Shown piece after piece: positions 14,850-23,157 of a stretch of DNA of 30,316 nt (the stretch's first letter is position 1; each line of letters opens with the position of its first letter). The DNA is taken from positions 1 to 30,316 of IMG/VR virus record IMGVR_UViG_3300018080_000446; one strand, written 5' to 3'. The notes below the pieces were generated by a model. The model made no database searches and was not told where the DNA came from. It was given only the letters and a program-made list of their open reading frames with translations. This DNA comes from a virus. A program made the position numbers and the translations under genes.

Positions 14850-15743
14850 TTAGGTGTTCCCTTGTTTCACCAGACGCCAGTCTCCATAGTACATCTCGTA
14901 CCGGGCAAAGAACTTGAAATAGTGCCTGCCGCCGTCTGGCATCTGCGGATCGAACCACGCATCCTGCAAGCTCGGCTCCTTGCGCATCGCCACGATGATG
15001 GGCTTGATCGGCTCGCTGGACGCCACGATGTGCCACGCGGTCGAGTCATAGTATGGCGTCACCACCATATCAAAATTGGTGTATGGGTTGATCTCGTCGT
15101 TCGCGCTGTCGTATGCCAGCGGGTTGCCGACGATGTTGGCCGCGATCCGGCGCAGAGAGGGCGAGCACACCAGGAGATCATAGTCATAGTCAGTGTACTC
15201 CCCCTGGTCGTCCACGAATGCCTGGGCCGCGATCAGCATCGTCTCGAAATTGTCCAGACTGAGGGCAGCACCACCCTCGTTATCCTGCGCGGTCTGGTAG
15301 TGGGCACCCGGATCTACGTGATCACTGTCGAAAAAATCCTGCCCGTCGTAGCACGCGCCGTATGTTTGACTATCACCGGCATTCAGCACCTCGAACACGC
15401 GCTTGTTGATGTGGCGTTGAAAGTTTCGGCCCGCGCCGCGCACCTTCTGCTCCAGAGCACCCGTCTGATCGTCGTCAATCGCGTTTTGGCTGATCCAGAC
15501 GATGATCTCCCAGTCCGACGGTGTGACGGTCAGGCTCTTCTCGATGTAATCCTGGATCTCGCGCCCGGTCTTGCTCTCGACCGGCATCGGAGCCGCGCCA
15601 AGATCGACCAGATCGTGACTCTTGGCCGTCATATTGAACGTCATCGCCACCCGCTGCCACGGCATTGGGCTTTCCCGCAACGCGGTCAGAAACCCGGTCC
15701 GTGCACCTACCACTAAATGTTGTGGGACATTCCCTGAAATCAT
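14850..15743 (-). CDS. Major capsid protein (Mu gpT-like)
   Basis: This 297-aa protein resembles the Mu gpT group of HK97-fold capsid proteins in length and order: an N-terminal arm (MISGNVPQHLVVGARTGFLT), an early region SLTVTPSDWEIIVWISQNAI, then LEQKVRGAGRNFQRHINKRV, a characteristic YDGQDFFDSDHVDPG loop, and LLVCSPSLRRIAANIVGNPL, ending RYEMYYGDWRLV. A strong AGGAGG site precedes the ATG. The gene follows a Mu gpI-like protease/scaffold and a decoration-like gene, matching the Mu I-Z-T order. It would form the icosahedral shell. Confidence 0.85.
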   Translation of the reverse strand: MISGNVPQHLVVGARTGFLTALRESPMPWQRVAMTFNMTAKSHDLVDLGAAPMPVESKTGREIQDYIEKSLTVTPSDWEIIVWISQNAIDDDQTGALEQKVRGAGRNFQRHINKRVFEVLNAGDSQTYGACYDGQDFFDSDHVDPGAHYQTAQDNEGGAALSLDNFETMLIAAQAFVDDQGEYTDYDYDLLVCSPSLRRIAANIVGNPLAYDSANDEINPYTNFDMVVTPYYDSTAWHIVASSEPIKPIIVAMRKEPSLQDAWFDPQMPDGGRHYFKFFARYEMYYGDWRLVKQGNT

Positions 15744-15786
15744 CTAAAACCTCCTATTATCCGTTATCTTATTCCTGTAATCCGTG

Positions 15787-16242
15787 TTAGGCCCCGGTGC
15801 ATACCTGCGGGGTGATCAATTGAACGTAAGCGTACCCGTTCAACACCCGGTGCAGCTTGCCGATCTGCGGGTTGTCCGCTGCCGTCGCGCTCAGCGTCGC
15901 GCTGTCCGACATATACACCGTATCGCCCACGTCTGCGTCGGTGAACACGGTACTCTTAAACCCGATGATAGTAGGCCAGGTATAGATCTCGATCTCGTTG
16001 TCCGTCTCGGTGTCTGTGGTCGCCACAGTCTCCGGTTCTGCTGCGACCCCGATGAAAATATCGTCCGCCGCCACAGTGGTCGCGTCCACGAACCCGCGCA
16101 CGTACACCGTATCCTCGCTGATGTCAAGGATCATCGGCTGGCCCTTGTAGATCGTCTGGGCCGCGCTGTTGTCCAACGTCCATTTTTCGCTCTTGGGCTC
16201 CCCCAGAAAACGGAGTGGAGCATTTGCAGTCAAATCAGCCAT
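15787..16242 (-). CDS. Putative capsid decoration protein
   Basis: This gene encodes 151 aa from the ATG at 16240-16242, which follows the stop of the protease/scaffold gene by one base and has a GAGGAGG site 9 nt upstream; the six-residue longer reading lies inside that site. The protein is beta-rich, with a barrel-like middle (AAQTIYKGQPMILDISEDTV; GFVDATTVAADDIFIGVAAE) and end (GDTVYMSDSATLSATAADN). Its position between scaffold/protease and major capsid is the usual one for small cement proteins that stabilise the expanded shell. The call is by position and fold pattern, without a named family. Confidence 0.7.
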   Translation of the reverse strand: MADLTANAPLRFLGEPKSEKWTLDNSAAQTIYKGQPMILDISEDTVYVRGFVDATTVAADDIFIGVAAEPETVATTDTETDNEIEIYTWPTIIGFKSTVFTDADVGDTVYMSDSATLSATAADNPQIGKLHRVLNGYAYVQLITPQVCTGA

Positions 16243-16243
16243 C

Positions 16244-16717
16244 TTACTTTTCCTCCTCAAATTCGGACAGATCGTACTCGTCCGCCTTGCCCAGAATGTC
16301 CTCGTTCAACTCGAAGAACTCGGCCACGTTCTGGCCCCGTTGCTTCCAGGCCCGCAACTGGGTTGCATAGGGCCCTTCCAGCTTCTTCTTATCGTTCCCG
16401 GCCCCGGTAGACCCACGTTCTCCGAACTCGACCACCTTCGCCTTGAGCAACTGCTTGACCGCAGCGGTATGCTCGTCCGGCAGTGCATCGAGCACATCAA
16501 CCACGTCGTCAGGCTTGGCGCTCAACCCGGCACCGCACACCTCAGCCGCGAACTCGACGAGGCCCTGACGCCGCTCGTACTTGGCAGCCAGTTCCGCCTC
16601 GACCTCGGCCCGCGCCTCGTCCTTCAACTCGGCCCGTGTCACCTTTTGCTCGGCCATCTCTGCCTCCACTTCCTCGCGGATCCTGGCCCGCAGTTCGGCC
16701 TTTTCTTTTTCGTCCAT
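16244..16717 (-). CDS. Nested scaffold protein from an internal start
   Basis: An ATG at 16715-16717, in the frame of the protease gene, is preceded by AAAAGGAG and 6 nt. The 157-aa product begins MDEKEKAELRARIREEVEAE, a highly charged coiled coil, and ends acidic (YDLSEFEEEK). Lambda Nu3 and Mu gpZ are made this way, as the C-terminal parts of their protease genes. The product would assemble inside the procapsid and be removed by the protease. That it is actually made is inference from the ribosome site and these precedents. Confidence 0.6.
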   Translation of the reverse strand: MDEKEKAELRARIREEVEAEMAEQKVTRAELKDEARAEVEAELAAKYERRQGLVEFAAEVCGAGLSAKPDDVVDVLDALPDEHTAAVKQLLKAKVVEFGERGSTGAGNDKKKLEGPYATQLRAWKQRGQNVAEFFELNEDILGKADEYDLSEFEEEK

Positions 16718-17293
16718 CACATTCTCCTTTTCTAAATCTTGACATTCTTCCAATTCATCATCCTTTGTATCCGTGTTTTCGCGTTCCCTTTCTTCAGAAT
16801 CTCCCTCCTCCCCGCCGCTGAACGCAGCCGTCACAGCCGCCAACACCCGCTCCAACAGTCCACTGATCTCCATCGTGTACACCCCCTCGCTCAACTCAAC
16901 AGGCTGTAATCCCTTCACAGCCGGGAAATTCACCAGGCTCACACTCTTGATCACCTGCCGCGCCACGTCTATCGTCGCGCTCACGTACCGGTACACCCGG
17001 TCACCCACCAACATCTTGCCCATCTCGTTCCAGTCCGGCACCATCACCAACCGGTCACCGGCCCGTGATAATGACTTGATCCACCCCGCCGCCTCTGCCC
17101 GCTCGTGATCCACGTCGATGGGTACCTCCTGCCCTGCTGCCCCGTCATCGAAATTGACCACAAATGCGTCCAGATCATCACTCGTAATGTCTACCGCCTG
17201 CCCGTTCAAATCCGTGAACGACCCAACCCGCAGCACCTCGACCGGCTGCCCCTCTGCCAGCTCGCCAAACAAAAAATCTACCATCTCACCCAT
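16244..17293 (-). CDS. Head maturation protease (Mu gpI-like) with nested scaffold
   Basis: I start the gene at ATG 17291-17293 (MGEMVDFLFGEL), which has GGAGG 4 nt upstream; the reading that extends to 17545 runs inside the gp10-like gene in another frame. It gives 349 aa. Residues of about 1-145 look like the Mu gpI protease: VPIDVDHERAEAAGWIKSL, RLVMVPDWNEMGK, YRYVSATI, then VSLVNFPAVKGL. An acidic linker (GGEEGDSEERERENTDTKDD) follows. The C-terminal about 157 residues are coiled coil (MDEKEKAELRARIREEVEAE) and would be the scaffold. An internal ATG at 16715-16717 has an excellent AAGGAG site, so a free scaffold (gpZ- or Nu3-like) is probably made from within the gene. Confidence 0.8.
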   Translation of the reverse strand: MGEMVDFLFGELAEGQPVEVLRVGSFTDLNGQAVDITSDDLDAFVVNFDDGAAGQEVPIDVDHERAEAAGWIKSLSRAGDRLVMVPDWNEMGKMLVGDRVYRYVSATIDVARQVIKSVSLVNFPAVKGLQPVELSEGVYTMEISGLLERVLAAVTAAFSGGEEGDSEERERENTDTKDDELEECQDLEKENVMDEKEKAELRARIREEVEAEMAEQKVTRAELKDEARAEVEAELAAKYERRQGLVEFAAEVCGAGLSAKPDDVVDVLDALPDEHTAAVKQLLKAKVVEFGERGSTGAGNDKKKLEGPYATQLRAWKQRGQNVAEFFELNEDILGKADEYDLSEFEEEK

Positions 17294-17304
17294 AATCCCT
17301 CCGG

Positions 17305-17748
17305 TCACCTTGCCGCCGCCGCGATCCGCGCCAATATCGCGTCCACCGCCTCGCTCACCAATGCGTCCACATCCCCCACGCTGTCCCGGATCACGTCCTC
17401 CGTCGTCTGCCACCGGCCCCGGTGCATATACGCTTGCTCGGCCGGTGATTGTACAAATGGCCCGTATGGCGTCGCGTTCGAGATCGTTCCCTCGACAGAC
17501 GCCCCTCCGCCCCCAAAGTTCACCACTGGCCTGCCGCCGCGCCACAACCGCCCCAGCGTGCCCATCCGCCTATACGTGCTCCCCCCTGGAGGAGACGGAT
17601 ACACCGCCGCCCGTCCCGCCAATAGCAGCAGCGCCTGGCGCATCTTTCCGCCGATCTCCTGCCGCGCAAACTCGCCATACCTGGCCAGCGCCGCGCTCAA
17701 TCGCCGTGCATCGTCCGAAAACTCCTCCAACCCACTCGGATCAAGCAT
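17305..17748 (-). CDS. HK97 gp10-like / virion morphogenesis protein
   Basis: This 147-aa protein has an N-terminal helix pair (LEEFSDDARRLSAALARYGE) and a core with a loop GGSTYRRMGTLGRLWRGG. The segment NATPYGPFVQSPAEQAYMHR is typical of gp10-family and Mu virion-morphogenesis proteins, which help join tail to head. A C-terminal Ala-rich helix follows. It overlaps the portal gene by 8 nt. Its place between portal and protease differs from HK97 order but matches Mu-like maps, where gpG-type morphogenesis proteins follow the portal and MuF genes. The exact role (connector or assembly factor) is uncertain. Confidence 0.7.
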   Translation of the reverse strand: MLDPSGLEEFSDDARRLSAALARYGEFARQEIGGKMRQALLLLAGRAAVYPSPPGGSTYRRMGTLGRLWRGGRPVVNFGGGGASVEGTISNATPYGPFVQSPAEQAYMHRGRWQTTEDVIRDSVGDVDALVSEAVDAILARIAAAAR

Positions 17749-19732
17749 TTCCCACCATCGCTCTTGCCGCGCTCAATGTCATTCCTCCGTAATTCGCACT
17801 CACCACTACGCCCTGGAGATCCCTGTCGCTCAACGCCCCCCACGGCGTCGCCACCGGAACCTGGCTCACCCGCTCGTCGCTCGCCGTCTGCCACACGATC
17901 ACCCACTCGCCATTAGGCAGCCGCTCCGGCCGCAACCAGCATCGGCACCGCACGTGAGCCGGTGGCCTGAATATCGCCTCCGGCAGCCCCGCAGCCTGGA
18001 AAACAAGATTATTAGCCTCTGAAAAAACCCGTGTCACCTCCGTGATGGCGATCATCTGCGCCCGGTTCGCCCCAAAAACAGGTTCCAACAGCGCCTCCAG
18101 CTCGCCCAACTCCCCGCCCGTCTCTATCCACGCCGCCACCGCCTCCCGCACGTTGCGCAGCGTCGTCTCGTTCAATCCCGTGATCAGATCGTATGTATAC
18201 TCCCTGGCCCATGCCAGCGCGTCCGCGTTTATCTCTGTCCAATCCACTCCCATCTCTATCGCTGCCGACTCTACTGCCCGCACCAACACAGAAACGAGAG
18301 GCCCTAACAACTCGGACCGCATCACGGCATCCTCCGCGGTCCAAAAATCGCCGTTATCTCCCACGTTACCCTCGCCGGATGCCTGCGCCTCGATCACCCG
18401 CTCCGCCTGGTCACCAAACGCCTGCCGCACCGCCACCTCGACTGCCGACTCTGCATCCCCACGCCCGTCCGGCTCCCCCTCCTGGAACTCGGCCAGCTCT
18501 TCTTGTTCATCAACCTGCAAATTCTGATTCCGATCTGAATTTGCTGAACTATCAGCGTCCGCGCTGATGGTCGGCATACCCGTTCGTCGCCGCAGCCAAT
18601 CCTCGTCCTCAGGCCGCCAGCTCAACTTGTCCCCGATCTGCTGCAACCAGTTCCCCAACTGCCCCAGCGCAGGCTTCTCGACCTTCGTGTGGACCACCTT
18701 TGGCATCCCCGTCACCGCCAGCGACGGGTTATATCCCATCAGCCGCGCCACCCCGAACCGGTTTACCACACCTGCGATCCGGTCCAGGAACCCATCGACC
18801 GCCATCAGGAACAACTGGCTCTTGTCGCTCCCCAATGCCCAGCTCCCAGTCTGCCCCGTCCCCAGGTCGATGAAATCGGCAAGCAACGTCTGCAACATCA
18901 AAAGCCGGTAATATTTGATCGTGTTCAGCAGCGCCTCTGCTCCCGCGTTATTCGCGCTCTCAAGCCTGAATTTTATACCTGACGGCACGCTGACGTACTG
19001 CTTTTCATCCATCGTCAGGCCCTGGCCCACGCGCTCGACCACTGACTTATCGTCGGCAGAGGGCTTTTCCTCATACTCGAACACCGGCAAACCGACAAAC
19101 GTCCGCTGCCAGCCAATCCCCTGCATAATCTGGTAATTCTTCACGTAATACCAGATCTCGTACAGGCTCTCCAGCAGCGCAAAACCCTCCGGGTTGCCGC
19201 CGTCCCGCTGGGACGTAAAATGCAAACTCTTTTCGATGGGGATCGTCCGCTTCTGGTAGTCCGGGGCAGGCCGCTGCACCATCCCCTGCACTCCGCCCGC
19301 ACGATCAATCTCCCACCTGTGAAACGAGGATTGTCGCCGCACGGCCCACTTTTTCCAGCCCACCAGACCATCATCCCGCCGCTTGTATACCAGCTCCAAC
19401 CAGCTCCAACCAAACAGGACGCAGGATAGGGCATCCTCCACCGCGTCCTCGCTGGTATGGCTCATATCGTCCATCGCCAAATTCAAGAAATCCGCCGCCC
19501 GTTTGTCCCCGTCCGTCGCGCCCCCAGGCTCTGCGTACCACGACGCAGTCCTGGCCAGCAAGATCAGCGCGTTCCAGATCGTGCGGATCGTCGGATCTCG
19601 CCGCCGCATCTCGTCGTAAATCGAAAATGCCCCCGGCCAATACAGCTTGGACGTGTACGACTCCATAACCTGGCCGTTCCATTCCTGGAGGCCGCTCTCG
19701 CCCTTCTCAGGCATCAGACTGATCCTAGCCAT
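17741..19732 (-). CDS. Portal protein fused to a MuF-like head morphogenesis domain
   Basis: This is a 663-aa protein. Residues of about 1-400 resemble Mu gp29-type (DUF935) portals: YDEMRRRDPTIRTIWNALIL, a helical stem region (YEIWYYVKNYQIMQGIGWQR; YRLLMLQTLLADFIDLGTGQ) and FLDRIAGVVNRFGVARLMG. An acidic linker follows (EEQEELAEFQEGEPDGRGD-like). Residues of about 480-620 match the MuF/SPP1 gp7 C-terminus: ITEVTRVFSEANNLVFQAAG, then PPAHVRCRCWLRPE, the conserved His and paired Cys. In most phages these are two adjacent genes; here they form one polypeptide. The portal ring is the DNA gate and the MuF part would lie inside the head. An AAGGAG site precedes the ATG, which overlaps the terminase gene by 19 nt. 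Confidence 0.85.
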   Translation of the reverse strand: MARISLMPEKGESGLQEWNGQVMESYTSKLYWPGAFSIYDEMRRRDPTIRTIWNALILLARTASWYAEPGGATDGDKRAADFLNLAMDDMSHTSEDAVEDALSCVLFGWSWLELVYKRRDDGLVGWKKWAVRRQSSFHRWEIDRAGGVQGMVQRPAPDYQKRTIPIEKSLHFTSQRDGGNPEGFALLESLYEIWYYVKNYQIMQGIGWQRTFVGLPVFEYEEKPSADDKSVVERVGQGLTMDEKQYVSVPSGIKFRLESANNAGAEALLNTIKYYRLLMLQTLLADFIDLGTGQTGSWALGSDKSQLFLMAVDGFLDRIAGVVNRFGVARLMGYNPSLAVTGMPKVVHTKVEKPALGQLGNWLQQIGDKLSWRPEDEDWLRRRTGMPTISADADSSANSDRNQNLQVDEQEELAEFQEGEPDGRGDAESAVEVAVRQAFGDQAERVIEAQASGEGNVGDNGDFWTAEDAVMRSELLGPLVSVLVRAVESAAIEMGVDWTEINADALAWAREYTYDLITGLNETTLRNVREAVAAWIETGGELGELEALLEPVFGANRAQMIAITEVTRVFSEANNLVFQAAGLPEAIFRPPAHVRCRCWLRPERLPNGEWVIVWQTASDERVSQVPVATPWGALSDRDLQGVVVSANYGGMTLSAARAMVGNA

Positions 19733-21321
19733 AGGCTCCTTGTCCCATTTTCTCTTTGTCCCCCTGTCTCGTTAAACAAATCCCATTGGCTAGACTTGTC
19801 CGGCGCTTGCGGCAGGTCCTCCATACTCACATACCCCGGCAGCATCTGCCACCCGCCGCTCACCCCGTCCACCTGGTCGTCGTGCGTCCCGCCCGGAAAA
19901 CTCAGTGCCTCGGCCACGAACGTATCGTTCCACGGCCCGCGCACCATAAACACCTTCTGGTCCTCGATGCGCGTCGCCCACAACTGCGCCCGCGCCTCTT
20001 TATCTCCCCTGGGAGCCACCGGGACCACGCTCACGCCCTGGAGCGCGTCATCGTCCCGCAGCTCCTGGTAGTATCCATCCTGTTGCCCGGCCACCTCGAT
20101 CCCCTGCACCACCTCGACCGGATCCTCACGCATCACCCGCACCATCTTGGGCCGTGCCGACGACCACGGAGCCGCGATCCGTGCAATGTCCATAATGTAG
20201 AAATTCTTTTTCCGGTCCCGGCCACACAACGCGCCGCAGATCCAGTCCGCCCGCTTGCTGCGCCCCACCGCCAGGTCCCAATACCGCACCGGACGTACCT
20301 CGCCCGGCACCGCGTCCACATCGATGATCTGGATCTGGTTTGCCTTGATCAGCTTGCCCTCCAGCCTGCGCGGACGCTGCTGGTACAGCGCGTCCCAATC
20401 GTAGCCGCTGTTGGCCCGGATGGGACGAAAATAATCCAAATCGAACATCCGCTCGCACAACACCTCGCCCGGCACCCGGTCCAGCGGGTCCACGCTCATA
20501 AACCAGCCATCCTTGAGCGCTCGCTCGACCTCATCCGCCGCAACCGCCTGCGCCCACGTCTCTGCCAGCGCTGGCAGACACACGATCTCCCACTGGTCCG
20601 CGTCCGGCTCGGTCACCATCTGTTTGATCAGCTTGCCGCTCAAGTCATCCGAGTGCCACCGCGTCTGGATCACGATTGCCGCGCCGCCCTTTTCGATGCG
20701 CGTCCGTGCTGTGGATGTCCACCAGCTCCAGACCGCATCCCGCTTGGCCGCGCTCTCCGCCTCAGCCCGGTCCTTGTGCGGGTCGTCCACGATCAGCAGA
20801 TTGAACCCGCGCCCCGTGATACCGCCGCCCACGCCCGCCGCCATCACGCCGCCCCTGGTTCCCAGCAGGTTCCACTCCTCCACGCTCCGGCTCTCGCCGC
20901 TCACCTCGACCAGGTCCACGTCGCCCGCCGCCCGGTCTCCGAACAATGCCCGGAACGGGTCATCCATCAAGTGATTCCGCGCCCGACGCGAAAACCCTTT
21001 CGCCAGGCTCGCGTTATAACTCGTGATCCCGATCCGCAGGTCCGGGTTGCGCCCCAGCACCCACGTCGGGAACAACACGCTCGTCGTCGTGCTCTTCCAA
21101 TGGCGGGGTGGCATAAACACCATCAACCGCCCGATGCCCTCGGCCCCATCCGTCGCCACGTACCGCTCCACGTCCTCCAGGTAGCTGGCCAGCAGATTCA
21201 GGTGGCGCGCCCAGAACGGGTACCCCTTGTACACGTACCGCTCGAAATCCAGGAACGAGTCCCGCGCCAGCTTGCGCCGGGCCAGCTCCCGCTTGGCCGC
21301 CAATCGTGTATCGTTACCCAC
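19714..21321 (-). CDS. terL: Terminase large subunit
   Basis: This 535-aa packaging motor ATPase and nuclease is well supported. Walker A is PPRHWKST at residues 71-78 (the Arg/His form seen in this group). Walker B is LLIVDDP at 175-181, with the coupling motif TRWHSDDLSG near 220. The RNase H-like nuclease has acidic residues in RYWDLAVG (Asp349), QGIEVAG (Glu409) and THDDQVDG (Asp481/482 and Asp485). It would bind the small subunit and the portal and cut the DNA concatemer. Its presence means that packaging is by a terminase from concatemers, not by Mu-style transposition, even though the head proteins are Mu-like. It overlaps both neighbouring genes, pointing to translational coupling. 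Confidence 0.95.
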   Translation of the reverse strand: MGNDTRLAAKRELARRKLARDSFLDFERYVYKGYPFWARHLNLLASYLEDVERYVATDGAEGIGRLMVFMPPRHWKSTTTSVLFPTWVLGRNPDLRIGITSYNASLAKGFSRRARNHLMDDPFRALFGDRAAGDVDLVEVSGESRSVEEWNLLGTRGGVMAAGVGGGITGRGFNLLIVDDPHKDRAEAESAAKRDAVWSWWTSTARTRIEKGGAAIVIQTRWHSDDLSGKLIKQMVTEPDADQWEIVCLPALAETWAQAVAADEVERALKDGWFMSVDPLDRVPGEVLCERMFDLDYFRPIRANSGYDWDALYQQRPRRLEGKLIKANQIQIIDVDAVPGEVRPVRYWDLAVGRSKRADWICGALCGRDRKKNFYIMDIARIAAPWSSARPKMVRVMREDPVEVVQGIEVAGQQDGYYQELRDDDALQGVSVVPVAPRGDKEARAQLWATRIEDQKVFMVRGPWNDTFVAEALSFPGGTHDDQVDGVSGGWQMLPGYVSMEDLPQAPDKSSQWDLFNETGGQRENGTRSLWLGSV

Positions 21322-22012
21322 GGCCCTCTCCCGGCTCGTAGGCCAGCGCCCGCAGATCGTCCTCCGTCATCTCCTCCAGGTCGTCCGGCACCATCGCCCC
21401 CACCCGGATCGTCTCGCTCTTTTTATAATCACCCGTCATTTCCAGGAACAATTTCCGGTCCGCGTGCGCCCGGTAATTGGCCGATGACGCGCTCTCGATC
21501 AATGCCCGGATCACCCGGCTCCGCGCCTTACCCAGTGCGCTCGCTGTCAACTTGGCAATCCTGGCCATAATGGCCGGGTTATCCGCCTTCCACGTCCTGA
21601 TCACCCGGTCGCTCGTCAGCCCCAGGATCTCAGTCGCCAGCTCGCCCTGCGTCTTTGGCGTCCGGTTCTGCGATGGCTGCGCCTCCCACAACATATACAC
21701 CGCCTGCCGCCAGCTCCACCCCTCACCCAGCAGATCCCAATAATCGTCCATCCAAGGCTCCGCCGCCGCGTCCCCAGCCTCGAACACCTTCCGCGCCGCC
21801 TCGCTCTTCAACTGCGCCTCACTCAACGGATCCATCACCGCCCCCTCAAACCCCGGCAGCGTCAACGGATCATACGGTGGCTCAACACCCTGGAGGAGAA
21901 CAGGATCGCCAGGGGGTGAGGAACCATCGAGGGCGGGGTTCGAGGGCCCCTCTTGGCTCTCCTGCGCTCCTCCAGAATGTGGAACGTTATTAAAACGGCT
22001 CACCGATTTCAT
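21314..22012 (-). CDS. terS: Terminase small subunit
   Basis: This 232-aa protein is encoded directly upstream of terL with an 8-nt overlap. A central helix-turn-helix is visible (NRTPKTQGELATEILGLTSD followed by RVIRTWKADNP), with a second helical region (IMARIAKLTASALGKARSRV) for oligomerisation, and a C-terminal acidic tail (LEEMTEDDLRALAYEPGEG) that could contact TerL. This is the layout of phBC6A51/phage-type small subunits, which recognise the packaging site. The N-terminal about 60 residues are Pro/Gly/Ser-rich and probably unstructured. The ATG lies within the end of the endolysin gene; a later start around the MDPLSEAQLK methionine is possible. Confidence 0.85.
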   Translation of the reverse strand: MKSVSRFNNVPHSGGAQESQEGPSNPALDGSSPPGDPVLLQGVEPPYDPLTLPGFEGAVMDPLSEAQLKSEAARKVFEAGDAAAEPWMDDYWDLLGEGWSWRQAVYMLWEAQPSQNRTPKTQGELATEILGLTSDRVIRTWKADNPAIMARIAKLTASALGKARSRVIRALIESASSANYRAHADRKLFLEMTGDYKKSETIRVGAMVPDDLEEMTEDDLRALAYEPGEGRG

Positions 22013-22634
22013 CCCTCAACGCTGTGTAAAACAACGACCGCCAACCCATATCGCCCCACCCAGGGCACACCGTCGCCCGGTATCGATCATTGTGTCCCTG
22101 CACCTGCTCCAGCGGGATGCTGTATTCCTCCATTAGCCACGCCACCAGCCGCACCGTCGCCGCCATCTGCTCCGTCGCCGGCAGCACCTTGTGCAGATGC
22201 CCCGCCATCCCCACGCTGATATTCACGTTTCTGTGCCCCGTGTGGTCGTGCCACATCCCGTAATGTAACGGCACGCACAGCCAGCACTCCCCCGCCTGGC
22301 TCACCCAGAAATGATAGGGCAGCGTCGGACGCCCTTTCTGATCAATCACGTATCGCGCTGTCGCCTCTGGGCTGGCGCTCAACGTGTGGTGGATCGTGAT
22401 CCCATCAATCTCGCCCGGCTCTCGCAGCCACCACGCCTCCGGGTCTGTCGGCTCTGGATTGACCGGAATATGCTCGATGATGTCCACGTATGGCAGCGTT
22501 AACTCATCCACGTCCACCTGCAACTGCTCGGCCATCTCGACCAGCTCATCAGACAGCGTTGGCAAACCGTCCATTCGCGTCCGCAGATCTGCCGCGATCT
22601 CCTTGATCCGTTCGACCGCCCAATTATTCGACAC
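21990..22634 (-). CDS. Endolysin: PGRP/amidase_2 N-acetylmuramoyl-L-alanine amidase
   Basis: This enzyme would cut the bond between N-acetylmuramic acid and L-alanine in peptidoglycan at lysis. The domain spans about residues 75-205: ITIHHT with the zinc His near residue 82, YHFWVSQAG with the Tyr near 107, HRNVNISVGMAG, and QGHNDRYRATVCPG with the second zinc His near 181 and the Cys near 190. An N-terminal helical region of about 60 residues precedes it (ERIKEIAADLRTRMDGLPTL), perhaps for targeting. I chose the GTG at 22632-22634 (VSNNW) because a GAGGAG site sits 4-5 nt upstream; a GTG four codons earlier lacks one. No signal peptide is present, so a holin should release it, fitting the membrane genes just upstream. 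Confidence 0.9.
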   Translation of the reverse strand: MSNNWAVERIKEIAADLRTRMDGLPTLSDELVEMAEQLQVDVDELTLPYVDIIEHIPVNPEPTDPEAWWLREPGEIDGITIHHTLSASPEATARYVIDQKGRPTLPYHFWVSQAGECWLCVPLHYGMWHDHTGHRNVNISVGMAGHLHKVLPATEQMAATVRLVAWLMEEYSIPLEQVQGHNDRYRATVCPGWGDMGWRSLFYTALRDEIGEPF

Positions 22635-22929
22635 CGTTCTCCTCACCGGCCACCGCCTTCCCGATGGCTCGCTCTGCCTCCATCATCCGGCATTTGGCCA
22701 TACACGACATCAACGTCTCGTGCAACGTCTGCCGTTCAATGTACCAGTTACGCCGCTCGTTCTTCAACTGCACATTTTCCTCTCGCAGATCATCCAGCAA
22801 ACCAATCGCCGTCTCGGCAATTCTGGCCGTCGCGTTGGCATCCGTCAGATTGCGCTGCCGCCACGCCGCATATAAGCCAGGCAATGCCGCCGCCAGCGCC
22901 ACCAGGAGCGGGATCCATTCGATGTTCAC
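22624..22929 (-). CDS. Lysis-cassette membrane protein with coiled coil
   Basis: This 101-aa protein starts at a GTG that overlaps the upstream stop (GTGA). A single N-terminal hydrophobic helix (WIPLLVALAAALPGLYAAW, about 5-23) is followed by RQRN and a long amphipathic coiled coil (AETAIGLLDDLREENVQLKN, ERQTLHETLMSCM). One N-terminal TM plus a soluble coiled coil is the plan of inner-membrane spanins and of some XhlA-like holin partners. It sits between the holin-like gene group and the endolysin. Whether it is a spanin depends on whether the host has an outer membrane, which the window does not show. Confidence 0.7.
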   Translation of the reverse strand: MNIEWIPLLVALAAALPGLYAAWRQRNLTDANATARIAETAIGLLDDLREENVQLKNERRNWYIERQTLHETLMSCMAKCRMMEAERAIGKAVAGEENGVE

Positions 22930-23144
22930 ACAGCACCATTCTCACCCACCCCGTCCAACTCATTAGCAAACGTGAATACCATCAGCACGTTCAGCAACTC
23001 CTCGCGCACCTGCTCCAACTCCTCGACCATCACCCGGATTGACGCGATCTTTTCCTCCAGAGACGCTACGACGCCTCGCAAACGTTTGACCGCCCGCTTG
23101 CGAGACTCCAGGATCACCGCCGCTTCGTTTGTCTCAACGTCCAC
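22926..23144 (-). CDS. Small coiled-coil protein in the lysis cassette
   Basis: This 72-aa protein is predicted to be almost a single helix: LRGVVASLEEKIASIRVMVE, then ELEQVREELLNVLMVFTFAN. It has no signal or membrane segment. The GTG start at 23144 has no clear ribosome site and lies 13 nt after the holin-like stop, so it may be translated by coupling, or start later. It overlaps the next gene by 4 nt. It may belong to the holin/spanin machinery. I do not recognise a family. Confidence 0.6.
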   Translation of the reverse strand: MDVETNEAAVILESRKRAVKRLRGVVASLEEKIASIRVMVEELEQVREELLNVLMVFTFANELDGVGENGAV

Positions 23145-23157
23145 AACGGCAAACTAT

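Noticed and set aside
17294-17545. 84-codon upstream extension of the protease gene
   Set aside because: It lies inside the gp10-like gene in another frame and has no ribosome site. The MGEM start has GGAGG.
19756-21570. Long plus-strand open frame (604 codons) opposite the terminase genes
   Set aside because: It is antisense to a well-supported terminase with all motifs, is Arg/His/Pro-rich, and has no ribosome site. It is a shadow of GC-rich codon bias. The same applies to all other plus-strand frames.
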